DNA of 64,000 nucleotides from Phytohabitans maris (GTDB taxonomy: Bacteria; Actinomycetota; Actinomycetes; Mycobacteriales; Micromonosporaceae). Location: the NCBI RefSeq assembly GCF_031085175.1, contig NZ_JAVHUY010000016.1, positions 62,001 through 126,000 on the forward strand, given 5' to 3'. The translations under genes were made by a program, and so were the position numbers. The notes below the pieces were generated by a model. The model ran no database searches and had not been told where the DNA came from. It saw nothing but the letters and a program-made list of their open reading frames with translations. Below are positions 34,533 to 43,023 of this stretch, piece after piece (positions within the stretch are counted from its first letter, which is position 1; every line of letters begins with the position of its first letter).

Positions 34533-35831
34533 ATGGTGATCGATCTCGGGCTGGATCGGGAGCCGCCGGCCGCGCGGTTGCGGGACTGGGGGCGGCGGCC
34601 CGGGCACTGGCGTCCGGTCGCGCTCGCCCTGGTCGCGGTGCTGCTGCTCGCCGTGACCGGCTCCGGGCCGGCGCCGGCGCCGAGCCTCACGCTCACCGCG
34701 AGCTTCGGGCTCGACCGGCGCACCGACTTCGTGGTGATCGGCGACCGGCTGTACGTGTCGGTGCCCAGCGCCGGGCCGTCCACCGACCAGCGCTGGCTGC
34801 TCTCCGCGTACGAGCTGCCCGGCGGGCGTCCACTGTGGACCGCGCCGTACGAGTCGAGTGTCGAGCAGTTCGTCGACGTGCAGCCGGCGGCCGGCCTGGT
34901 CCTGGTCACCGGGCTGGTCGGCGGCGAGGGGATCGCCACGCCCACCACCGCGGTCGAGGCGGCCACCGGCCGGGTGCTCTGGACGCTGCCGACCCGGGTG
35001 GCCGTGTCCGACGACGGGCGCACCGGCGTGATCGGCGGCCTGCTGCGCCCCGGCGAGCCGGCCGGGGCGAGCGTGCGGGCGGTGGACCTGACCACCGGGC
35101 GCGACCTGTGGAAGGCGACCTTCGCCGCGCCGACGAGCGTCCGTCCGGTACCCGATGGTCGGGCCGTGACCGTGACCAACGGTGATGATGGCGGCCATGC
35201 CGAGGTGCGCGACGTCCGCACCGGCGCGGTGCTGGCCTCCCGGACGGTGCTGCCGACCGGCGCGGGCGCCACCCTCTCGGTGACCGTCGGTGACACGCTG
35301 CTGCTGGGTTACCAGGACACGGCGGGCGACCGCGGGGTCGCCGCGTACGCCACCGACACGCTGGAGCTGCGCTGGCGGCGGGTGATCACCGAAGACGACG
35401 TACGCCGGTTCAGCCCGTGCGGCCCGCTGGTCTGCACCCCCAGCGCGTTCGGCGTGGAGGCGATCGACCCGGACACCGGCAAGCTGGTGTGGCACACGGA
35501 CGAGGCGGACGCGGTCTTCGACGTGGGCGGGGTGCTCGTGGCCGACGCCCAGCCGGCCGGCCTCGCGGCGGTCGATCCGGCCACCGGCCGTACCCTCTTC
35601 GACCTCGGCGGGCTGGAGACGGTGCTGAGCCCGCGCACCGAGCACGGGCTGGTCTCGGTCGGCCGCACGATCGGCGACGACCGGAGCTGGCTGTCGATCG
35701 CCCGGCCGCACACGGCGGCGCCGCGGCCGCTGGGTGTGGTGCCATATCGGGTATGGGACTGCGTGGCGGGCGAGCGGAGCGTCGTGTGCCGCGCGCCGGA
35801 CGACAAGCTGAGCATCTGGACGTACCGCTGA
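34533..35831 (+). CDS. Membrane-anchored PQQ-like beta-propeller protein, paralogue 1
   Basis: 432 aa. MVIDLGLD opens a ~30-residue cytoplasmic stretch, then one membrane helix (residues ~29-43) and an extracytoplasmic beta-propeller. Blade motifs of the PQQ-like type repeat, such as VEAATGRVLWTL, VDLTTGRDLWKA and IDPDTGKLVWHT. Two cysteine pairs are conserved in all three tandem paralogues: CGPLVC near residue 293 and the final DCVAGERSVVCRAPDDK. Both should form disulfides outside the membrane. No PQQ-binding or catalytic residues are evident; sensing or scaffolding is a guess. Confidence 0.8.
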   Translation: MVIDLGLDREPPAARLRDWGRRPGHWRPVALALVAVLLLAVTGSGPAPAPSLTLTASFGLDRRTDFVVIGDRLYVSVPSAGPSTDQRWLLSAYELPGGRPLWTAPYESSVEQFVDVQPAAGLVLVTGLVGGEGIATPTTAVEAATGRVLWTLPTRVAVSDDGRTGVIGGLLRPGEPAGASVRAVDLTTGRDLWKATFAAPTSVRPVPDGRAVTVTNGDDGGHAEVRDVRTGAVLASRTVLPTGAGATLSVTVGDTLLLGYQDTAGDRGVAAYATDTLELRWRRVITEDDVRRFSPCGPLVCTPSAFGVEAIDPDTGKLVWHTDEADAVFDVGGVLVADAQPAGLAAVDPATGRTLFDLGGLETVLSPRTEHGLVSVGRTIGDDRSWLSIARPHTAAPRPLGVVPYRVWDCVAGERSVVCRAPDDKLSIWTYR

Positions 35832-35871
35832 GCCGCTGGAACCATCCGGCGGGCCCGGGGATCGGCCTCGT

Positions 35872-37131
35872 ATGGTGATCGACCTGGGCGTGCCGCGGGA
35901 CGAGATCGAGCTGGCCCCGCGCCCCCTGCTGCCGCGGCAGCGACGGGTGGTCGCGCTGGCGCTCGCGTTCGTCGCGCTGATGGGTGTGGCCGGCGGTGCC
36001 GCGCCGGTGCGGCCGGAGCTGGTCTCCGTCACCATCCGGGCCACCGCCGCCGACGAGATCGTGGTCGGCGACGACGCGCTCTACCTGATGCGCCCGGGCC
36101 GGGGCGTGGTCCGCGCCGGGCTGCGGACGATCACCAGCTACGCGCTGCCGGAGGCGACCGGGCCGGTGTGGGAGGCCGCGCTCTACACCGACGGACCGGT
36201 GCGCGGGGCGTCCCTTGTGGACGGCATGCTGCTGGCCCTCGCGGAGGGCCCGGAGATCCAGACGATCGCCATCCGGCCCGGCACCGGGCGGGAGGTGTGG
36301 CGCCGCAGCGGCTGGTACAACCGCACCGCCCCCGGCCACGGGCTGCTCCAGGACTTCTCGCTCAGCGACCTGCAGCGCCTCTTCAACGTCGACCTGGCGA
36401 CCGGGGACGTGCGCTGGTCGAAGGCGTACCCTTCGGAGCACTCGGTGGTCATCGACGAGGACCGCTTCGTGCGCTGGACCCCGGCCGGCGTGGTAGAGCT
36501 GTACGACGCGGACAGCGGCGCGCCGCTCGCCACCGCCCGGCTGCCCGTCGACCCGCAGCAGCCCCCGGTGCTGATGGGCGACCTGCTGCTGGTCCACGAG
36601 CAGGCGGACGGGCGGCCGGTGCTCGCCGCGTACGGGACGGACCGCCTCGACCGCCGCTGGCAGGCCGACGTCGACCCGCGCAGCGAGTACGTCAGCGGCG
36701 AGTGCGGGGACGCGCTCTGCGTGGGCGTCGGCGACTTCGGCGGCCTCCGCCTCGTCGACCTCGCCACCGGCCGCACCCGCTGGTCCGCGCCGGGTCTGGG
36801 GTACGCCTACCCCGTGGGCCGCTACCTGCTCGGGTACGGCCCAGGGCAGCTGAACAACTCACAGATGGTCCTGCTCGACCCCGCCGACGGGCACCTCGTG
36901 GCCGACTTCGGGCAGTGGGACCTCTCGTTCCCGTCGAAGGACTGGCGCATGCTCGGCGTCCGGGAGAACGGCCCCCGCGCCCTCGTCGCCCGCCTCGACG
37001 CGGCCGCGGCGGACGTGGACGTGCTCGGCCTGCTCGCCGACGTCTCCCTGTGCCGGCCCACCCCGCTCGCGGTGGTCTGCCGCCGCGCGGGCGGATCTGT
37101 CGGAGTCTGGTACCCCAGGCGCAGACTGTAG
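35872..37131 (+). CDS. Membrane-anchored PQQ-like beta-propeller protein, paralogue 2
   Basis: 419 aa. Same plan as its neighbours: MVIDLGVPRDE, one membrane helix (residues ~26-40), then propeller blades (RPGTGREVWRRS, VDLATGDVRWSKA, VDLATGRTRWSAP). The cysteine pairs are CGDALC near residue 280 and CRPTPLAVVCRRAG at the C-terminus. The start is 40 nt after the stop of paralogue 1, and the stop is 2 nt before paralogue 3, indicating an operon. Function unknown. Confidence 0.8.
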   Translation: MVIDLGVPRDEIELAPRPLLPRQRRVVALALAFVALMGVAGGAAPVRPELVSVTIRATAADEIVVGDDALYLMRPGRGVVRAGLRTITSYALPEATGPVWEAALYTDGPVRGASLVDGMLLALAEGPEIQTIAIRPGTGREVWRRSGWYNRTAPGHGLLQDFSLSDLQRLFNVDLATGDVRWSKAYPSEHSVVIDEDRFVRWTPAGVVELYDADSGAPLATARLPVDPQQPPVLMGDLLLVHEQADGRPVLAAYGTDRLDRRWQADVDPRSEYVSGECGDALCVGVGDFGGLRLVDLATGRTRWSAPGLGYAYPVGRYLLGYGPGQLNNSQMVLLDPADGHLVADFGQWDLSFPSKDWRMLGVRENGPRALVARLDAAAADVDVLGLLADVSLCRPTPLAVVCRRAGGSVGVWYPRRRL

Positions 37132-37133
37132 CC

Positions 37134-38462
37134 GTGGCCGTCGGCGGCGTCATCGACCTCGGGGAGGTGCGGCCCGGGCCGGAGCGGGCCGTGCCCCGGC
37201 CGGTGCGCACTCCGGTGCGGTGGCGGTTCACCTGGGCGCTCGCCGGGCTGGCCGTGGTCGCCACCACGCTGGGCCCGGCACTGCCCGAGGCGGCGCCGCT
37301 GACCGAGGCCACGATCCCGGCGCGGCTGGGCGACACGGCGTTCGCGGTGGGCGAGCAGTTCTACGTGGTCACCTCCGGCCGCACGGAGCTGGCCGGGGCG
37401 CGCACCATCAGCGCGTACACGCTGCCCGGCGCGACCCGGCTGTGGCAGGCGCCGCTGCCGCTCACCGGCGCGCTGCGCGGGGTCGGCGCCGTGGCCGGGC
37501 AGATGCTCCTGAGCACCCAGCCGGAGCTGCTGGAGCAGGTCGAGAGCGTCTCGATCCGGGAGGCCAGCGGCCAGGTCATGTGGCGGCGGCGGGCGCTGTT
37601 CGAGGGCGTGACGCCGGGCGGCCAGGTGCTGCTCTGGACCTCGCCGGACGGTACGCCCAGCGCCAGCACCGGCCGGGAGACGCTGGAGGCCGTCGACCCG
37701 GTTACCGGCGCCGTCCGGTGGGCCTACCGGGTGCCGGCCGGGGCGTGGCTCTCCTACCGGTACGCGGACCGGTCGCCGACCCACGTCGTCACGCTGCTGC
37801 CCTCGGGCACGGTCGAGGTGCGCGAGGTCGAGCAGGCGCGGGTGCTGGCCGCAGCCGACCTCCTGCCGGCCCGGCCGCCGAGCACTCCGGCGAGCTACGT
37901 GCAGTTCGCCGGCGACATGGTGCTGGTCCGCGACGGCCCGACCGTCGTGGCGTACGGGGTGGACGGCCTCGATCGCCGGTGGAGCGCCGCGATCGATCTG
38001 GCGACCGAGTACGTGACCCCCGGGTGCGGCGACAAGCTCTGCGTGGTGCGGCACCTGGGCGGCGTACGGGTGCTCGACCCGGCCACCGGCCGGACGCTCT
38101 GGACCGACCGGTCCCGCGTGTTCGTCAGCCGGGCCGGCGACTACCTCGTCGGGCAGGCCCGCGGCCGCGACGGCTTCACCCAGCTCACCGCGCTCGACCC
38201 GGAGACCGGGCGGGAGCTGAACCGGCTCGGCGAGTGGACGGTCATCGCGCCGCCGACCGCCGCCGGTGAGCTGATCGCGATGCGCACCGACCTGGCCACC
38301 TCGCGGGCCTGGCTGGCCCGGATCGACCCGGCCACGGGCGGCGCCCACTTCTTCGGCGTGGTCGGCGGCGTCACCGGCGACTGCGAGGTGCGCTCCGGCG
38401 CGGTTATCTGCCGTCGCCTGGACGCGACTGTGGGTGTCTGGCGCCCCGTCCCGTTACCTTGA
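37134..38462 (+). CDS. Membrane-anchored PQQ-like beta-propeller protein, paralogue 3
   Basis: 442 aa from a GTG start 2 nt after paralogue 2. VAVGGVIDLGEV repeats the VIDLG tag, then a membrane helix at residues ~33-48 and propeller blades (VDPVTGAVRWAYR, LDPATGRTLWTDR, LDPETGRELNRL). Cysteine pairs CGDKLC and CEVRSGAVICRRL match the paralogues. It is followed 65 nt later by a two-component system, so the trio could feed an envelope signal to the kinase; that link is inference from proximity only. Confidence 0.8.
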   Translation: MAVGGVIDLGEVRPGPERAVPRPVRTPVRWRFTWALAGLAVVATTLGPALPEAAPLTEATIPARLGDTAFAVGEQFYVVTSGRTELAGARTISAYTLPGATRLWQAPLPLTGALRGVGAVAGQMLLSTQPELLEQVESVSIREASGQVMWRRRALFEGVTPGGQVLLWTSPDGTPSASTGRETLEAVDPVTGAVRWAYRVPAGAWLSYRYADRSPTHVVTLLPSGTVEVREVEQARVLAAADLLPARPPSTPASYVQFAGDMVLVRDGPTVVAYGVDGLDRRWSAAIDLATEYVTPGCGDKLCVVRHLGGVRVLDPATGRTLWTDRSRVFVSRAGDYLVGQARGRDGFTQLTALDPETGRELNRLGEWTVIAPPTAAGELIAMRTDLATSRAWLARIDPATGGAHFFGVVGGVTGDCEVRSGAVICRRLDATVGVWRPVPLP

Positions 38463-38527
38463 CTCACGTCGGCTTCACACCCCTGGGTGGACGCTGACCT
38501 GGCGACAACGAACGGGAGGTGGCCACC

Positions 38528-39187
38528 ATGCGGGTCCTGGTGGTCGAGGACGAGCGCGCCTTGGCCGACGCGATCGCCCGCGGGCTGCGGCGGCAGGGCA
38601 TGGCGGTGGATCTGGCGTACGACGGCTCGACCGGGCACGAGATGGCGTTCGTGACCCGGTACGACGTGGTCGTGCTCGACCGCGACCTGCCCGGCGTGCA
38701 CGGCGACCAGATCTGCGCCGACCTGGTCTCGTCCGGCGCCCTGACCCGGGTGCTGATGCTGACCGCGAGCGGCACGGTCGCCGACCGGGTCGAGGGGTTG
38801 CAGCTGGGCGCCGACGACTACCTGCCCAAGCCGTTCGCCTTCGACGAGCTGGTGGCCCGCGTGCAGGCGCTCGGCCGGCGGGCCACGCCCCCCGCGCCGC
38901 CCGTGCTCTCCGTCGCCGACCTGGTGCTCGACCCGGCCAAGCGGGTCGCCACCCGGGCCGGTACCCCGCTCGACCTGACCCGCAAGGAGTTCGGAGTGCT
39001 GGAGGAGCTGCTCAAGGCGCGCGGCGGCGTGGTCTCCAGCGAGGAGCTGCTGGAACGGGTCTGGGACGCCAACACCGACCCGTTCACGACGACGGTACGG
39101 GTCACGGTCATGACCCTGCGCAAGAAGATCGGCGACCCGCCGCTGATCGAGACGGTGGTCGGGGCCGGCTACCGGGTGGCTCCATGA
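38528..39187 (+). CDS. OmpR-family response regulator
   Basis: 219 aa. Receiver domain with acidic pocket VVEDE, phospho-acceptor Asp in VVVLDRDLPGVHG (residue ~50), Thr in MLTASG and Lys in YLPKPFAFDEL. A winged-helix DNA-binding domain ends with TVRVTVMTLRKKIGDPPLIE and GAGYRV. ATG 38528 follows GGGAGG by 8 nt; GTG 38519 overlaps that site and is rejected. It overlaps the kinase gene by 4 nt (ATGA). Confidence 0.95.
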   Translation: MRVLVVEDERALADAIARGLRRQGMAVDLAYDGSTGHEMAFVTRYDVVVLDRDLPGVHGDQICADLVSSGALTRVLMLTASGTVADRVEGLQLGADDYLPKPFAFDELVARVQALGRRATPPAPPVLSVADLVLDPAKRVATRAGTPLDLTRKEFGVLEELLKARGGVVSSEELLERVWDANTDPFTTTVRVTVMTLRKKIGDPPLIETVVGAGYRVAP

Positions 39188-40389
39188 CCGTCTACTCGGG
39201 GCGGCCCGGCCGGCACCGGCTGCGGCCCACGCTGCGGCTGCGGCTCACGCTGCTCAACGGCGTGCTGCTGGTCGGCGCCGGCGCGATCCTGGTGCTGCTC
39301 GCCTGGCTGCTGGTCGGCGACGCGCTGCACCCGGCCGACCAGCTGCGCCCCGGCACGACCGTCGAGCTGGCCAACGGCACCCGCCTCGGCGCCCAGGAGT
39401 GGCAGGACCAGGTGGTCGACGCCGCCTCGCGGGAGCTGCTCGCCAAGGGGCTTGTCGCGTTGCTGGCGATCAGCGTGGTCGGCGTCGCCGGGGCGTACGC
39501 GGTGGCCGGCCGCGCCCTCCGCCCGCTGCACCAGGTCACGTCGACCGCACAGCGGCTCGGCGAGGAGACGCTCGACCAGCGCATCCGGTACTCGGGGGCG
39601 GACGACGAGGTGGCCGAGCTGGCCGCCACGTTCGACGCGATGCTCGACCGGCTGGGGGAGGCGTTCGAGGCGCAGAAACGGTTCGTGGCGAACGCGTCGC
39701 ACGAGCTGCGTACGCCCCTGGCCGTGATGCGTACCGAGATCGATGTGACAATGGCCGACGAGGAGGCGGACGTCGCCGAGTACCGGCGGATGGCCACGGT
39801 CGTGCGGGACGCCTCGGAGCGGGCGAACGGCCTGGTGGACGCGCTGCTCGTGCTGGCCCGCAGCGAGGCCCAGTCGGGGCGCCGGCTGGCCCGCAAGGTC
39901 AACACCGACCTGGCCACCGCGGCCACCACCGCCCTCTCCGCGGTGCGCGGCGAGGCCGACCGCCTCCAGCTGACCGTGACCACGTCGCTCAAGCCGGCGC
40001 CGGTGGTCGGCGACCCGAGCCTGCTCGACCGCCTCGCCGGCAACCTGATCGAAAACGCGATCCGCTACAACCACCTGCACGGCAAGGTCTGGGCGCGGAC
40101 CGGCTCGGACGCGGCGGCGGCCTGGCTGGTGGTCGGCAACACCGGCTTCGAGGTCGACCAGGCGGACGTGCCGGGACTCTTCGAGCCGTTTCGCCGGGGT
40201 GGCCGCGAGCGCACCGGGGCGCGCGGCTCGGGGCTCGGCCTGTCGATCGTGCGGGCGGTCTGCGACGCCCACGGCGGCACCGTGACGGCGGCCGCCCAGC
40301 CCGGCGGTGGCCTGGAGGTCACGGTCACCCTGCCCGCGGCCGACACCACCCCGGTCGTGGCCGCGACCGCCGCCGTACCGACGCACTGA
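39184..40389 (+). CDS. Sensor histidine kinase
   Basis: 401 aa. Two membrane helices (residues ~20-41 and ~91-111) flank a short ~50-residue external loop, followed by HAMP, the H-box FVANASHELRTPLAVMRTEI (phospho-His near residue 178), N-box LLDRLAGNLIENAIRYN, and G-box ARGSGLGLSIVRAV. The small sensor loop suggests it senses the membrane or a partner protein rather than a bulky ligand. Cognate kinase of the overlapping regulator. Confidence 0.95.
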   Translation: MTVYSGRPGRHRLRPTLRLRLTLLNGVLLVGAGAILVLLAWLLVGDALHPADQLRPGTTVELANGTRLGAQEWQDQVVDAASRELLAKGLVALLAISVVGVAGAYAVAGRALRPLHQVTSTAQRLGEETLDQRIRYSGADDEVAELAATFDAMLDRLGEAFEAQKRFVANASHELRTPLAVMRTEIDVTMADEEADVAEYRRMATVVRDASERANGLVDALLVLARSEAQSGRRLARKVNTDLATAATTALSAVRGEADRLQLTVTTSLKPAPVVGDPSLLDRLAGNLIENAIRYNHLHGKVWARTGSDAAAAWLVVGNTGFEVDQADVPGLFEPFRRGGRERTGARGSGLGLSIVRAVCDAHGGTVTAAAQPGGGLEVTVTLPAADTTPVVAATAAVPTH

Positions 40390-40439
40390 TCACCACCGGC
40401 TCGGGACCTGTACTGCACAGAATTCGCGCCACTTTCTGC

Positions 40440-40445
40440 TAGGCT
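40440..40445 (+). promoter_or_regulatory. -10 box (TAGGCT) for leaderless antitoxin mRNA
   Basis: TAGGCT, then exactly 7 nt, then the ATG at 40453. Confidence 0.6.
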
Positions 40446-40452
40446 CGGTGGC

Positions 40453-40743
40453 ATGACAGCCATGCCCTTCACCGATGCCCGCAACCGGCTATCGGAGCTG
40501 ATCGAGGAGGTCGAGCGCACCCACGAGCGCATCGAGATCACGCGCCATGGGCGCCCGGTCGCGGTCCTCATCTCCCCGGATGATCTGGCCGCGCTGGAGG
40601 AGACCCTCGACGTGCTGGCCAACCCGGACGTCATGCGCCAGCTGGCCGAGTCCAGGGCGGCCGCCGCTGCCGGTGACGTGCTGGATGCCGACGAGCTGGC
40701 CGCCCTCATGGCTCGGCGCGCGAGGCCGCCGGCCGACCAGTGA
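40453..40743 (+). CDS. Phd/YefM-family antitoxin
   Basis: 96 aa. MPFTDARNRLSELIEEVERT followed by IEITRHGRPVAVLISPDDLAALEETL is the classic Phd/YefM N-terminal DNA-binding fold. The acidic, flexible C-terminus should cover the toxin active site. It overlaps the toxin gene by 4 nt (GTGA). Autorepression by the antitoxin or complex is expected. Confidence 0.92.
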   Translation: MTAMPFTDARNRLSELIEEVERTHERIEITRHGRPVAVLISPDDLAALEETLDVLANPDVMRQLAESRAAAAAGDVLDADELAALMARRARPPADQ

Positions 40744-41033
40744 GCCACCCCTCCAGCCCGGCGCCCTATCAGCTCCGCGTCACCGGACCGGCCGCTCGCG
40801 CTATCGCCGGTCGCCTGCCGGAGAAGGTGGCCGCGGCCGTGTGCGAGTTCCTGACCACGGTGCTGGTCGACAACCCGCACAGGGTCGGTAAGCGACTCCT
40901 GCTCCCGCCGTACGAGGGGACCTGGTCGGCCCGGCGTGGCGCCTACCGGGTTCTTTACGAGATCGACGAAGAGCGGCGCGTCGTCCTGGTCACCGCGGTC
41001 GAGCACCGCGGCGACGTGTACAGGTCCCGGTGA
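40740..41033 (+). CDS. RelE/ParE-family toxin
   Basis: 97 aa RelE-fold protein: YQLRVTGPAARAIAGRLPEK, then GKRLLLPPYEGTWSARRGAYRVLYEIDEE and VVLVTAVEHRGDVYR. The conserved basic (RRGAYRVLYEID) and C-terminal (HRGDVYR) residues fit a ribosome-dependent mRNA interferase of the RelE group. GTG start coupled to the antitoxin gene. Confidence 0.9.
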   Translation: MSHPSSPAPYQLRVTGPAARAIAGRLPEKVAAAVCEFLTTVLVDNPHRVGKRLLLPPYEGTWSARRGAYRVLYEIDEERRVVLVTAVEHRGDVYRSR

Positions 41034-41093
41034 CCTGCGGACGCCCAGTATCCTTTCCCCGGCGCTTTTGATTGGCACGGGAAAGGAGTCTCG

Positions 41094-42941
41094 GTGGGCA
41101 GGGAAACGCTGGAGTTTCAGGCGGAGACGCGGCAGCTCCTGCATCTGATGGTCCATTCGATCTACTCGAACAAGGACATCTTCCTCCGCGAGCTGATCTC
41201 CAATGCCTCGGACGCGCTGGACAAGATGCGGCTGGAGTCCCTGACCAACAAGGAGCTCCAGGTCGACACCTCCGACCTGCACATCGAGATCGAGGTCGAC
41301 AAGGAAAAGCGCACGCTGGCCATCCGCGACAACGGCATCGGGATGAGCCACGACGACGTGGTCTCGCTCATCGGCACGATCGCCAAGTCGGGCACCGCGG
41401 AAATGCTGCGAAAGCTGCGCGAGGCACCGGACAGCGGCGCGTCGGCGGAGCTGATCGGGCAGTTCGGGGTCGGTTTCTACTCGACGTTCATGGTCGCCGA
41501 CAAGGTCACGCTGGTCAGCCGCCGGGCCGGCGAGAGCGCGGGCACCTTCTGGGAGTCCAGCGGCGAGGGGACGTACGAGATCGAGTCGCTCGACGAGGCG
41601 CCGCAGGGCACCTCGGTAACCCTCCACCTCAAGCCGGAAGACCCCGAGGACCAGCTCTTCGACTACACCGCGGAGTGGAAGATCCGGGAGATCGTCAAGC
41701 GGTACTCGGACTTCATCGCGTGGCCGATCCGGATGGCCGGTGAGGAGCAGCCGCTCAACTCGATGAAGGCACTCTGGGCGCGGCCCCGCGCGGAGGTCGG
41801 CGCCGAGGAGTACCACGAGTTCTACAAGCACGTCAGCCACGACTGGACCGACCCGCTCGAGACGATCCACATGAAGGGCGAGGGCACCTTCGAGTACGAG
41901 GCGCTGCTCTTCGTGCCGGCCCACGCCCCGTTCGACCTGTTCTCGCGGGACGGCAAGCGCGGCGTGCAGCTCTACGTCAAGCGGGTCTTCATCATGGACG
42001 ACTGCGAGGCGCTGGTCCCGCAGTACCTGCGCTTCGTCAAGGGCGTCGTGGACGCGCACGACCTCTCGCTCAACATCTCCCGCGAGATCCTGCAGCAGGA
42101 CCGCCAGATCCAGGTGGTACGCCGCCGGCTGGCCAAGAAGGTGCTCTCCACGCTCAAAGACCTCAAGGCCGCCGACGCGGAGAAGTACGGCACGTTCTGG
42201 AGCGAGTTCGGCCGGGCCCTGAAGGAAGGGCTGCTCGAAGACCCGGACAACCGGGAGCAGCTGCTCGACCTGACGCTGCTGGCCTCGACCGCCGCCGAGT
42301 CGACCTCCCTGCGCGAGTACGTCGAGCGGATGAAGGACGGCCAGAAGGACATCTACTACATGACCGGCGAGTCGCGGGCCATGGTCGAGCACTCGCCGCA
42401 CCTGGAGGCGTTCCTGGCCAAGGGGTACGAGGTGCTGATCCTGACCGACCCGGTCGACGAGGTGTGGGTCGAGCAGGTCACCGAGTTCGACGGCAAGCCG
42501 TTGCAGTCGGTGGCGAAGGGCAAGGTCGACCTCGGCGAGTCCGAACCGCCCGCGGAGCAGGCGGCCGACTTCGCGGAGCTGCTGTCGTGGCTCGGCGGCA
42601 CGCTGGCCGACGACGTCAAGGAGGTCCGCCTCTCGACCCGGCTGACCACCTCGGCCGCGTGCATCGTCGGCGACGAGCACGACATCACCCCGACGCTGGA
42701 GAAGATGTACCGGGCGATGGGCCAGGAACTGCCCCGGACCAAGCGGATCCTCGAGCTCAACCCCGACCACGCGCTGGTCACCGGGCTGCGCGCCGCGCAC
42801 GCGGCCAAGCCGGACGACCCCACGCTGGCCGAGGCCGCCGAGCTGCTCTACGGCACGGCGCTGCTGGCGGAGGGCGGCGAGCTGCCCGACCCGGCGCGCT
42901 TCACCCGCCTGGTCGCCGACCGCCTGGCCCGCACGCTCTAG
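41094..42941 (+). CDS. htpG: Molecular chaperone HtpG (bacterial Hsp90)
   Basis: 615 aa, normal for the family. The N-terminal GHKL ATPase domain has FLRELISNASDALDK, DNGIGMSHDDV and GQFGVGFYSTFMVADKV. The middle domain contains LYVKRVFIMDDCEALVP and NISREILQQDRQ, and the C-terminal dimerisation domain is complete. It folds and remodels client proteins in the cytoplasm under stress. GTG start with AAAGGAG upstream. No HAIR or CIRCE heat-shock operator was seen in the 60 nt upstream. Family A hairpin copy 3 follows 5 nt after the stop. Confidence 0.97.
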   Translation: MGRETLEFQAETRQLLHLMVHSIYSNKDIFLRELISNASDALDKMRLESLTNKELQVDTSDLHIEIEVDKEKRTLAIRDNGIGMSHDDVVSLIGTIAKSGTAEMLRKLREAPDSGASAELIGQFGVGFYSTFMVADKVTLVSRRAGESAGTFWESSGEGTYEIESLDEAPQGTSVTLHLKPEDPEDQLFDYTAEWKIREIVKRYSDFIAWPIRMAGEEQPLNSMKALWARPRAEVGAEEYHEFYKHVSHDWTDPLETIHMKGEGTFEYEALLFVPAHAPFDLFSRDGKRGVQLYVKRVFIMDDCEALVPQYLRFVKGVVDAHDLSLNISREILQQDRQIQVVRRRLAKKVLSTLKDLKAADAEKYGTFWSEFGRALKEGLLEDPDNREQLLDLTLLASTAAESTSLREYVERMKDGQKDIYYMTGESRAMVEHSPHLEAFLAKGYEVLILTDPVDEVWVEQVTEFDGKPLQSVAKGKVDLGESEPPAEQAADFAELLSWLGGTLADDVKEVRLSTRLTTSAACIVGDEHDITPTLEKMYRAMGQELPRTKRILELNPDHALVTGLRAAHAAKPDDPTLAEAAELLYGTALLAEGGELPDPARFTRLVADRLARTL

Positions 42942-42946
42942 AGACC

Positions 42947-43010
42947 CGCCGGTGATCGAAGCTCCCCTCAAGTCGGTAGAACGACTTGACGGGAGCTTCG
43001 ATCACCGGCG
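42947..43010. repeat. Family A dispersed hairpin, copy 3 (inverted)
   Basis: Core arms 42953-42975 and 42982-43004 with CGCCGG/CCGGCG extending the stem to 29 bp and one mismatch. The loop is GTAGAA instead of TTCTAG, close to the loop's reverse complement CTAGAA, so this copy lies in the opposite orientation. It is between convergent htpG and the antiporter gene. Confidence 0.9.
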
Positions 43011-43023
43011 TGGGGCCGGGCGG

